From assembly GCA_043779185.1 (NCBI GenBank), contig JAYWEQ010000136.1, positions 1-7,402 of the forward strand: a stretch of 7,402 nucleotides of DNA, read 5' to 3'. This document shows positions 1 through 5,093 of the stretch, in pieces. The DNA comes from JAYWDA01 sp043779185 (lineage in GTDB: Bacteria > Bdellovibrionota > Bdellovibrionia > Bdellovibrionales > Bdellovibrionaceae). The notes under the pieces were generated by a model. The model was not told where the DNA came from and did no database searches. It saw only the letters and a list, made by a program, of their open reading frames with translations. Made by a program: the position numbers and the translations under genes. Within the stretch, counting starts at the first letter, position 1. Each line of letters opens with the position of its first letter.

Positions 1-1
1 A

Positions 2-715
2 AACGTCGCTGGTTCAAATGTTGTTTTAAACGGTGGCGCAAAAAGCGGCTCTGGATTAGATGGTAATGTTATTTTAGCAAACACGCGTGGCAACGTCGGT
101 ATTGGTACCACGACACCACAGACTACATTGCAAGTTGCCGGAGTCATCTCGCCAGCAACAAACAACACCTACACACTCGGAAATGCAACTTACAGATTCA
201 CCGAAGTTTACGCCACAAACGGTGTGATCAATACTTCTGATCGTAGAGAGAAAAAAGACATTTATAACACTGACTTGGGCTTAGATTTCATCAACAAACT
301 GCGCCCAGTTTCTTATCGCTGGAACACAGGGGTTGATAATGACGTTCACTACGGTTTGATTGCCCAAGAAGCAGAACAGGTCATTGCGGAGGTCGGTAAG
401 ACTGAAAAGACCTCTATCGTCACTCACGATGAAACAACAGATCGTTATGGTGTTCGGTACTCTGAACTCATTTCTCCGCTCATTAAGGCCGTCCAGGAGC
501 TTTATAACAGGCTTATGGATGTTGAGAGCGATGTAACCGCACTCAAGGCGAAAGACGCTGTTAAAGACCGTGAGATCGCTTCCGTGAAGGCTGACAATGA
601 GTCTAAAGCCAAAGAGATCGCTGAACTCAAAGCCAAAGCTCAAAAAGCGGAACAAGAAAACGCTGCGATGAAAGCACGTTTGGATAAAATCGAAAAAGCA
701 CTCAAGTCGAAATAA
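2..715 (+). CDS. 3' part of a tail-fibre-like surface protein with C-terminal S74 (endosialidase chaperone) domain
   Basis: The frame is open from the first bases of the window to a TAA at 713-715, so the true start lies upstream. The visible protein begins with low-complexity Gly/Asn/Ala sequence and a GNVGIGTTTPQTTLQVAG repeat. This repeat is typical of secreted trimeric fibre-like proteins. Next comes the S74 peptidase/chaperone domain (VINTSDRREKKDI, then LRPVSYRWN and HYGLIAQEAEQV). In this family the domain trimerises the fibre and cuts itself off at the serine of the SDRxxK motif. The last 65 residues or so are Lys/Glu/Ala-rich heptads (ALKAK, EIAELKAKAQKAEQE), a clear coiled coil ending in KALKSK. 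A TTG at 128 can be read as a start but has no ribosome binding site and lies inside the repeat, so it is not the real start. No clear terminator follows. The likely role is a secreted or surface-attached adhesin; the exact function is unknown. Confidence 0.88.
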   Translation, partial: NVAGSNVVLNGGAKSGSGLDGNVILANTRGNVGIGTTTPQTTLQVAGVISPATNNTYTLGNATYRFTEVYATNGVINTSDRREKKDIYNTDLGLDFINKLRPVSYRWNTGVDNDVHYGLIAQEAEQVIAEVGKTEKTSIVTHDETTDRYGVRYSELISPLIKAVQELYNRLMDVESDVTALKAKDAVKDREIASVKADNESKAKEIAELKAKAQKAEQENAAMKARLDKIEKALKSK

Positions 716-757
716 ATCATGTTTCGGCTGTGCCTTTTCGGTGGCCTAGGATTTTCG

Positions 758-970
758 TGTCCTATTCGATTTGAGCGCACTTTAAAGTCACAACTTTGAA
801 GCAAAAAAAATCTGAGAAAAAGCACATTTAGGACACGGAGCGGGACATGATTTTTGTGTCCTACTCCGTGTCCCGTACTTTCAAAAACAGGCGATTATGT
901 CCTATTAGTGTCCCGCTCCTCCCAACTTTTTTTTGAAAAGTGTGATTTTAGGACACGAAATTCTAGGACA
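758..970. repeat. Cluster of nine GGACA/TGTCC repeats in the intergenic region
   Basis: This gene-free stretch holds GGACA at 831, 843, 951 and 966, and its complement TGTCC at 758, 857, 869, 898 and 909. Many copies extend to TAGGACACG or GGAGCGGGACA. The pairs are spaced 11, 12 or 15 bases start to start. The contexts at 825-850 and 935-972 resemble each other: GAAAA, then ATTTTAGGACACG or a near match, then GGACATG. This suggests a duplicated unit. CAACTTTGAA also occurs at 791-800 and 988-997. The cluster sits just past the 3' end of the integrase gene, where an attachment site might be expected. Its function is unknown. Confidence 0.7.
831..873. repeat. 17-bp inverted repeat (hairpin) built from GGACA motifs
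   Basis: GGACACGGAGCGGGACA (831-847) faces TGTCCTACTCCGTGTCC (857-873) across a 9-base loop. 15 of 17 positions pair. Each arm contains two GGACA boxes 12 bases apart. No T-run follows on the + strand, so it is not a standard terminator for the fibre gene. A protein-binding or recombination site is equally possible. Confidence 0.75.
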
Positions 971-997
971 TGCTCGCCCTACTGACCCAACTTTGAA

Positions 998-2182
998 TCA
1001 AACTTGTGCAACAAGTCTGAGACTTCTTGCCGCAGGAATTGCTACTTCTGCCGCTGGCTCCACTGCTGGAACCGTTGGTACTGGTAACACTTCTGGCGTC
1101 GGCTTTATCGGAGCCCCAAAAGAAACAATATTGATCGCTTTTGCTAAATGCATTGGCGACAAATGAGCGTACCTCTGAGTTTCTTCAAACCGTGCGTGGC
1201 CAAGCAGCTTTTGCAGGTCGTAGAGACTACCGCCGTTCATCACAAAGTGAGAGGCAAAAGTGTGCCTCAAATCATGGAATCGGTAGTGGTTCGTTAAACC
1301 TGCTTTTTTCTGCCCTCGCGCAAATGCCCAATAGATGTGTCCCTCGTCAAAAACTTTTCCATAAGCCGAGCAAAACACAAATTCAGGGTGATAAGCTTTC
1401 GCCTTTAACTCTGTAAGTGCATGTCTCACAACATCACTCATCGGAAGCCTGCGCTGCGAGTTTCTAGTCTTGGTTCTGTCAGCGAGGCCATTTCGATCAC
1501 GCAATCTTGTGATCTGAATATAGCCTGTTTCAAAATCGACTCGGTCCCAACAAAGACCAGCAAGTTCACCACGTCTCATTCCTGAATTCATGGCGACCAC
1601 AAAAAGCCAGTAGTTCGGATCTTCTTTGTTCGCAGCCAGAAATTTTTCAATTTCTTCTGTGGACATAAATGTATCCGGTCTTTTTGGCTCTTTGATTTTA
1701 CTGTAATCGTTGAAGGGATACTTAACGATTTTCTCCTGCTTGAAAGCCTCACTCATGACTTGCTTAAAAACACCCACAACCAAATTGGTTCCAACAGGGT
1801 TGTGATTTGTTTCACGAAGCGTTGTCACAAGTCTATCGCAGTGTTCGCGGGTAATTTGAGAGAGCAGTAAATCACCTACCATCGGGTAGATGTGATGCTG
1901 CAAATTCATTTCGTACCGCTCACGAGTTCGAAGTGTTGATCTTGGGGCAACTCGATGATCGAGCCACCAGAGAGCAAACTCTTTAAACTTTACGTCTTGC
2001 AGAGTGGGCCTCATCATAGGCATGACACCCGTTGCAAGAAACTGTCTTTTCTCGGCAAGCTTGACTGACTTCCAAGCGATGGCATCTGACTTTTTCTCAA
2101 AGCACGGACTTTTAAATTCTTGTCCGTTGATATAGATTTTCTCTCTATATCGGATGCCTTCTTTACGCTTTAATTTTTCCAT
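998..2182 (-). CDS. Tyrosine recombinase / phage-type integrase
   Basis: This 394-residue protein carries out site-specific strand exchange and would integrate or excise the island. Residues 1-55 resemble an arm-type DNA-binding domain (GIRYREKIYINGQEF). Residues 60-155 form the SAM-like core-binding domain, and 170-345 the catalytic domain. The full active set is visible: Arg203 in SGMRRGEL, Lys238 in RTKTR, His303 and Arg306 in HDLRH, His329 in LLGH, and the nucleophile Tyr338 in QRYAHLS. The last 40 residues are an unusual Pro/Ala/Val-rich tail (PTPEVLPVPTVPAVEP) with no catalytic role known to me. The ATG at 2182 follows AAGGAG at a 7-base gap. The gene is last in the leftward row and is preceded by an excisionase-like gene, a common integrase/excisionase arrangement. 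No tRNA gene lies beside it, so the target site is not identified. Confidence 0.95.
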   Translation of the reverse strand: MEKLKRKEGIRYREKIYINGQEFKSPCFEKKSDAIAWKSVKLAEKRQFLATGVMPMMRPTLQDVKFKEFALWWLDHRVAPRSTLRTRERYEMNLQHHIYPMVGDLLLSQITREHCDRLVTTLRETNHNPVGTNLVVGVFKQVMSEAFKQEKIVKYPFNDYSKIKEPKRPDTFMSTEEIEKFLAANKEDPNYWLFVVAMNSGMRRGELAGLCWDRVDFETGYIQITRLRDRNGLADRTKTRNSQRRLPMSDVVRHALTELKAKAYHPEFVFCSAYGKVFDEGHIYWAFARGQKKAGLTNHYRFHDLRHTFASHFVMNGGSLYDLQKLLGHARFEETQRYAHLSPMHLAKAINIVSFGAPIKPTPEVLPVPTVPAVEPAAEVAIPAARSLRLVAQV

Positions 2183-2203
2183 TACTGGTCTCCTTGGTTA
2201 AGA

Positions 2204-2359
2204 AGACCCTATGGGAAAAGCGTTTTCTGTTTTCCTTTTAAAAAACATTCTATTTAGTTTTCAAAGATCAAAATTCAGAAACAGCTTTATAAATACCATA
2301 GGGTCTGAAGCATTTAAATCGGATTCGCAAAATAAAAAGCTACGCGGCAGAACCTATGG
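2204..2359. repeat. Three copies of an 11-bp AGACCCTATGG repeat upstream of the integrase
   Basis: AGACCCTATGG is at 2204-2214, its exact complement CCATAGGGTCT at 2296-2306, and a one-mismatch copy AGAACCTATGG at 2349-2359, inside the end of the excisionase-like gene. The first two form a perfect inverted pair about 80 bases apart. Between them, on the - strand, is a possible promoter for the integrase: TTGAAA (2259-2264), a 16-base gap, then TTTAAA (2237-2242). The layout fits operator, excisionase-binding or integrase arm sites. The assignment is inference. Confidence 0.6.
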
Positions 2360-2540
2360 TGTGCCTTTCAATCCACTCCCTCAGGTGTTCTCGTTTAAAC
2401 CTGATGAGGGCACCAAGTTTCACATACTTAACTTCTTTTCTGAAAACCGCTTTACGCAGGCGGGATTTTTTTAGTTTGAGAAGGCTTGACGCCTCCTCAA
2501 TGGTCAGTAGCTCGACATGACTTACAAAGTCGTCTTTCAC
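2340..2540 (-). CDS. Excisionase-like helix-turn-helix protein (HTH_17 / MerR-type)
   Basis: This 66-residue protein follows the small excisionase or plasmid HTH_17 pattern closely. LLTIEEASSLLKLKKSRLRKAV is the helix-turn-helix, FRKEVKYVKLGALIRFK the wing, and REHLREWIERH the closing helix. Such proteins bend DNA at attachment sites to favour excision, or act as small transcription regulators. The start is a GTG at 2540 preceded by GAGGTG with a 5-base gap. The gene lies between a small unrecognised gene and the integrase, read in the same direction, which supports an excisionase or integrase-regulator role. Its last codons contain the third copy of the AGACCCTATGG-type repeat, so coding and site functions may overlap there. 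Family is confident; excisionase activity is inferred from context. Confidence 0.85.
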   Translation of the reverse strand: MKDDFVSHVELLTIEEASSLLKLKKSRLRKAVFRKEVKYVKLGALIRFKREHLREWIERHTIGSAA

Positions 2541-2569
2541 GCAATCACCTCACTTGAAAATGTTTTCGA

Positions 2570-2911
2570 TCAATTTTCATCGGGTTTTGCCTGGGGCTTC
2601 TTAATGGGTGGAGCGGGCTTTGCCTTTAACGGCGAAAGCAAAGCTTCCATGTGGAGCTGCTTACCTTGCTTTTTGGCAGCCTCGATTTCTTTTATAATCG
2701 AGCGCAGGTGCGCGATCTTATCAAAGTGGTCAGCTCTGATTTTTTTAAGGCTCGCGGCAAATCGGTTGGCATAAAAATCAAGAATGATCCACGACAGCAG
2801 CTGAGTTTTTTTGACCCTGCCACTAGCAAAATCCTTGTTGGCCAAGATTAGCATTTCATCAAGCGCCTCGTCTGCCTGGTTGGACAAATGAATTTTTGGA
2901 ATTTGCTCCAT
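2570..2911 (-). CDS. Uncharacterised small basic protein, possibly a DNA-binding accessory protein
   Basis: I do not recognise a family. The start at 2911 (MEQIPKIHL) is preferred because AAGGGA lies 6 bases upstream. A start at 2926 (MKGNLMEQ) is possible and would fuse directly to the preceding stop (TAAATG), but it has no ribosome binding site. The 113-residue product opens with IHLSNQADEALDEMLILA, which has the look of a short beta strand followed by a helix, and goes on with KKTQLLSWIILDFYANRF. This loosely recalls ribbon-helix-helix proteins. A charged helix follows (SLKKIRADHFDKIAHLRSIIKEIEAAKKQ), then a Pro/Lys tail (KAKPAPPIKKPQAKP). A relaxosome or partition-type accessory role would fit the company of ardC, but that is a guess. 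Synteny and the leftward operon layout support it being a real gene. Confidence 0.7.
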   Translation of the reverse strand: MEQIPKIHLSNQADEALDEMLILANKDFASGRVKKTQLLSWIILDFYANRFAASLKKIRADHFDKIAHLRSIIKEIEAAKKQGKQLHMEALLSPLKAKPAPPIKKPQAKPDEN

Positions 2912-2926
2912 GAGATTTCCCTTCAT

Positions 2927-3238
2927 TTAGGTTGTAAGCGACCAACGAATTGCGAGGGCCTCGATCACAGCTCTTCTTAAGGGCAGATCCATTGCGAAGG
3001 CTCGGTCAAATGGATCAGACTTTGTTGTGATGGCGTCACACCAAATGGCCTTTGAAAAAACGACGGCGGCCATGTGGCCGCCACCAAAATCATTTTCAAA
3101 AATCGCATCCCAATCAATGGATTCATTTTGAACGTTAATATGTGGGAACACCTTACGCTTAAGTTCGGCGTCGCTTGTGACAATGTGAAGAACGGCCCTG
3201 AGTTCTCGGGAAATAGGTTTTGAATTTGGTGTGTGCAT
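2927..3238 (-). CDS. Uncharacterised 103-residue protein downstream of ardC
   Basis: I do not recognise a family. The protein begins MHTPNSKPISRELRAVLHIV and contains an aromatic/acidic middle (ESIDWDAIFENDFGGGHMAAVVF). It ends with a helical stretch (RRAVIEALAIRWSLTT). There is no signal peptide or membrane segment, so it is probably cytoplasmic. The ATG at 3238 lies just 4 bases after the ardC stop. Its ribosome binding site (AAAGG) overlaps the last ardC codons, so translation is probably coupled. The next gene starts at or just beyond its stop. This tight spacing argues for one operon and for a function tied to ardC or DNA transfer. The shorter overlapping - strand frame at 2977-3183 is a shadow. 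Confidence 0.72.
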   Translation of the reverse strand: MHTPNSKPISRELRAVLHIVTSDAELKRKVFPHINVQNESIDWDAIFENDFGGGHMAAVVFSKAIWCDAITTKSDPFDRAFAMDLPLRRAVIEALAIRWSLTT

Positions 3239-3242
3239 TTTT

Positions 3243-3782
3243 TTAACCTTTCAGTTCGTTTTGAGTTTTAATTAAAAATTCGGTCGCTTGTCTGGCCTGA
3301 CTTGCAGCTTTGAAGATGGCCGACTTATCTTGCTTCAAAACATTGAGCCATGACTCGATGTTGGCCGCATGTTGGCTTGAGTATTTAAGGCCCACATGAG
3401 CGCAGAGAAAACTTGAACCAAGTTCGGCAACAAGTTCCTCTTTTGCTTCGTGGCTGATCGTGCGGGTAGCAGCAAGACTTCGATTCAATCGTGATTCTGC
3501 ACCTGTCCAATGAGTCAACTCGTGAAGAAGCGTCCCATAAAATCCAAGCTGATCTTTGAAAGCCGATTTCTGCGGCATATGAATTGAATCTTGAGCCACA
3601 TTATAAAAGGCATGACTGCCGCCATCGAAGGACAACTCTGCACCGCTGGCACTAAAAACAGCTTCGGCTTTTACACAGATGTCAGGTTCTTTGAGCGACT
3701 CACCCAAACCGCTTTCGATTTTGGCTAAGCCCTCCAAGCCGTCGCACTGACAAATATTAAAAACAGAATGGGTCTTAAGCAT
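3243..3782 (-). CDS. ardC: ArdC C-terminal half: zincin metallopeptidase domain (gene split by an in-frame stop)
   Basis: This is the C-terminal part of an ArdC-type antirestriction protein. Recognisable blocks are the linker/entry motif MLKTHSVFNICQCDGLEGL, the zinc site HELTHWTG (His87, Glu88 and His91 counted from the ATG at 3782), and EELVAELGSSFLCA, whose glutamate would be the third metal ligand. In the family this domain is joined to an N-terminal ssDNA-binding domain in a protein of about 300 residues. It protects incoming DNA from restriction. Here the preceding half ends at a TAA exactly in the same frame, with only four sense codons (AAA AGT ATT CCC) between that stop and this ATG. 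No good ribosome binding site precedes the ATG at 3782. The domain would need weak reinitiation, coupling or readthrough to be made. Read across the stop, the whole is 293 codons, close to full length. Confidence 0.85.
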   Translation of the reverse strand: MLKTHSVFNICQCDGLEGLAKIESGLGESLKEPDICVKAEAVFSASGAELSFDGGSHAFYNVAQDSIHMPQKSAFKDQLGFYGTLLHELTHWTGAESRLNRSLAATRTISHEAKEELVAELGSSFLCAHVGLKYSSQHAANIESWLNVLKQDKSAIFKAASQARQATEFLIKTQNELKG

Positions 3783-3794
3783 GGGAATACTTTT

Positions 3795-4124
3795 TTAAAC
3801 CATTTCGCCTTGATCATTTTTTTCTTTGATCAAAAGCGGCTGATAATAAATGATTCGAGTCGCCTTCTCGCCCTTCTTAATACTGGCGCCAAGCTCCCGC
3901 GCTTGGTTGAACGTCAACCACTGTGAGGATTGAAAACCCGCTTTGCGCTGGCGCATCCACAGAATTAAAATGTTGATGCCGTTATAAATCGTCTGGGTGC
4001 TTGCGTTCTGCGGGAACATCAGGCCACCGGACCAAGGGCGCTCCCACGGGATATGCCCACCCTCTAGGTCAGCGATAATCTGGTCAGTCACCTGGCTATA
4101 AATTTCATCTCTATTCGTCGTCAT
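3795..4124 (-). CDS. ardC: ArdC N-terminal half: ssDNA-binding domain, ended by an in-frame TAA
   Basis: This is the N-terminal domain of ArdC/DUF1738-type antirestriction proteins. Family blocks are GHIPWERPWSGG, PQNASTQTIYNGINILILW, SQWLTFNQARELGASIKKGEKATRIIYY. The ATG at 4124 (MTTNRDEIY) is chosen because AAAGGAGA lies 8 bases upstream. A longer frame from 4199 (MRNGRPK) has no ribosome binding site and runs through a hairpin. The 109-residue product stops at TAA (3795-3797) after DQGEMV, exactly where the linker to the metallopeptidase domain should continue. The downstream sequence remains in the same frame, so a single base substitution explains the split. Two functional halves made separately are also possible. 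This is the first gene of the leftward row and probably sets its expression. Confidence 0.85.
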   Translation of the reverse strand: MTTNRDEIYSQVTDQIIADLEGGHIPWERPWSGGLMFPQNASTQTIYNGINILILWMRQRKAGFQSSQWLTFNQARELGASIKKGEKATRIIYYQPLLIKEKNDQGEMV

Positions 4125-4165
4125 GGCACGTTTCTCCTTTTGGTTTTTCTTTGAACTTTCTATTT

Positions 4166-4224
4166 TCAAAAAAATAAATTTGGGCCGCCCGTTACGCACC
4201 CTTCAGGGCGGGGGGTCCAAATTT
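4166..4224 (-). terminator. GC-rich hairpin with T-run upstream of ardC (terminator- or attenuator-like)
   Basis: AAATTTGGGCCGCCC (4176-4190) faces GGGCGGGGGGTCCAAATTT (4206-4224), pairing CCGCCC with GGGCGG and AAATTTGG with CCAAATTT around a 15-base loop. On the - strand the stem is followed by TTTATTTTTTT, the form of an intrinsic terminator. It would stop transcripts arriving from the abiE side before the ardC row, or attenuate an ardC leader. An oriT-type inverted repeat is an alternative that the sequence alone does not exclude. Confidence 0.5.
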
Positions 4225-4293
4225 AAGAAGGAGCTGGCACAGATTGCTCGGGCTCGCGCACAAATCGCGGAGCGTTTGTTCAGGGAAGCATGA
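4180..4293 (+). pseudogene. Possible 3' remnant of an unidentified gene
   Basis: A + strand frame is open from at least 4141 to a TGA at 4291-4293. Its last 25 residues or so look like real protein: a basic amphipathic helix, FKKELAQIARARAQIAERLF, then REA and stop. There is no ATG or GTG start in frame and no ribosome binding site before the TTG at 4180. The 5' part overlaps the hairpin upstream of ardC. It may be the tail of a lost mobilisation-type gene, but I cannot name a family. Chance openness in GC-richer DNA is possible. Confidence 0.25.
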
Positions 4294-4317
4294 CAAGCCC
4301 CTGATACAGGAGCTGTG

Positions 4318-4386
4318 ATGAAAAATAAATTTCAGGTTAGAACGATGATTAGCTTTGATGACCGAGACAGCGTGGGCTTGGCGTGA
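4318..4386 (+). CDS. Very short possible ORF (22 residues) with a good ribosome binding site
   Basis: An ATG at 4318 follows CAGGAG with a 6-base gap and encodes 22 residues (MKNKFQVRTMISFDDRDSV and three more) before TGA. It begins 24 bases after the stop of the possible remnant at 4291. The reading continues in another frame from 4355 (TETAWAWREALRSETENAIYD), so this could be the 5' end of a frameshifted, decayed gene, or a small leader peptide. No family is recognised. Confidence 0.22.
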   Translation: MKNKFQVRTMISFDDRDSVGLA

Positions 4387-4580
4387 AGCCCTGAGAAGCG
4401 AGACCGAAAATGCAATCTATGACAGCTACGACCCAACAAACAGAGCGCACTTGATTTCCAAGTGCATCCAAATAAAATCAATCAACAAACCGATGACCCT
4501 TGAGGCCATCGTCCTTATTTCGAGTTCCTGTATTTGATCCCGTCCCCCTCTTCTTCTTAAATAATAAATATAATCATTAC
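4387..4580. other. Gene-free stretch, nothing firm seen
   Basis: No convincing gene, RNA or repeat is visible. A + strand frame (4355-4537) and a - strand frame (4426-4641) run through it. Both lack recognisable motifs and ribosome binding sites, and the - strand frame would begin inside the nested hairpin. The right end is very AT-rich (AATAATAAATATAATCATTA, 4560-4579). It could hold a promoter or an easily melted region beside the adjacent structure. Confidence 0.4.
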
Positions 4581-4708
4581 TTTTGAAGTACCTTGCACAT
4601 GTAGTGTAGACAGTTCCTGACCACTTTCCACCGTTAAACATGCTTGCATGTAGGGGGAGAGTGGTCAGGAACGATCAGGCGCAGCGGAATGTGCAAGGTA
4701 CTTCAAAA
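4581..4708. repeat. Nested long hairpin, 128 bp, with perfect 20-bp outer arms
   Basis: The outer arms TTTTGAAGTACCTTGCACAT (4581-4600) and ATGTGCAAGGTACTTCAAAA (4689-4708) match perfectly. Inside, after an asymmetric internal loop of 12 and 16 bases, a perfect 13-bp stem GTTCCTGACCACT (4613-4625) and AGTGGTCAGGAAC (4660-4672) follows. It is extended by TTCCACC opposite GGGGGAG with one mismatch. The tip is ACATGC/GCATGT (4638-4651), which as RNA would close on a CUUG-type tetraloop. The whole reads as one rod with three stems. It could be a structured RNA, a folded single-strand DNA site (recombination, transfer or replication), or a tiny inverted-repeat element. No target duplication is visible at the ends. 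Confidence 0.85.
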
Positions 4709-4755
4709 TCCTTTAGTCAGTTCAGAGGTTTGCACCATTTTTGGTTTTCATCCCA

Positions 4756-4796
4756 CGCCCCACAAAGTGTCGCACCTGTGAGACACTTTGTGGGCG
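4756..4796. repeat. 15-bp inverted repeat
   Basis: CGCCCCACAAAGTGTC (4756-4771) faces GACACTTTGTGGGCG (4782-4796) with one bulged C. The 10-base loop GCACCTGTGA can itself pair CAC with GTG. No T-run follows on either side, so it is not an obvious terminator. It lies 48 bases after the nested hairpin, in the same gene-free region. Confidence 0.75.
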
Positions 4797-4894
4797 TAGT
4801 TCTGGCCAATTTTGAAAGTGAGTTTAGATTTTTTGCTTTGATGATTGGTGAAGTAAATTTTTTTCTTAGGCAAATGCAATGGTCGAAACTGCGT

Positions 4895-4955
4895 TTTGAG
4901 TTTGCATGAAAAGTCATATTTCATGAATAAAATGTGACTTTTCATTCACCTCAAA
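4895..4955. repeat. Palindrome related to the abiE operator, downstream of the toxin gene
   Basis: ATGAAAAGTCA (4906-4916) and TGACTTTTCAT (4935-4945) form a perfect 11-bp inverted repeat. TTTGAG (4895-4900) and CTCAAA (4950-4955) add outer pairs. The right side, AAAATGTGACTTTTCATTCACCTCA, closely resembles the abiE operator's AAAATGTCATATTTCATTCATCTCA in the same orientation. It may be a second AbiEi binding site or a duplicated module edge. Confidence 0.65.
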
Positions 4956-4997
4956 TTTCAACTCTGAATAGTTTTTTTACCACAAAAAGAACAGCCC

Positions 4998-5034
4998 ATT
5001 GGCAATGTGCCAATACCGAACGGGACATAGGACA
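4998..5034 (+). repeat. Left copy of GGACATAGGACA next to a short ATTGGCA hairpin
   Basis: ATTGGCA (4998-5004) and TGCCAAT (5008-5014) pair perfectly around ATG. Nine bases later comes GGACATAGGACA (5023-5034), two GGACA boxes 7 bases apart. The same 12-mer with a nearby GCCAAT occurs in the same orientation on the other side of the abiE operon at 6730-6741. Confidence 0.65.
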
Positions 5035-5093
5035 TTAAAGAATGAATCTAAGATTTTAATCTCTGCAAAAATGTCAGTTTCAATTTTATGTTT

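Noticed and set aside
933..1166. + strand frame rich in Ala/Thr/Gly
   Set aside because: It is the reverse of the integrase Pro/Ala tail and has no ribosome binding site; its composition follows from the opposite strand.
4233..4246. CTGGCAC with nearby TTGC, resembling a sigma-54 promoter
   Set aside because: The GG to GC spacing is two bases too short for a -24/-12 promoter.
4581..4708. Retron or diversity-generating element RNA
   Set aside because: No reverse transcriptase gene is present in the window, and no paired template and variable repeat is seen in the fibre-like genes.
4640..4945. Several overlapping frames on both strands (4640-4909 +, 4717-4917 -, 4748-4945 -)
   Set aside because: They cross hairpins, have no family motif or ribosome binding site, and overlap each other; treated as chance frames in a structured non-coding region.
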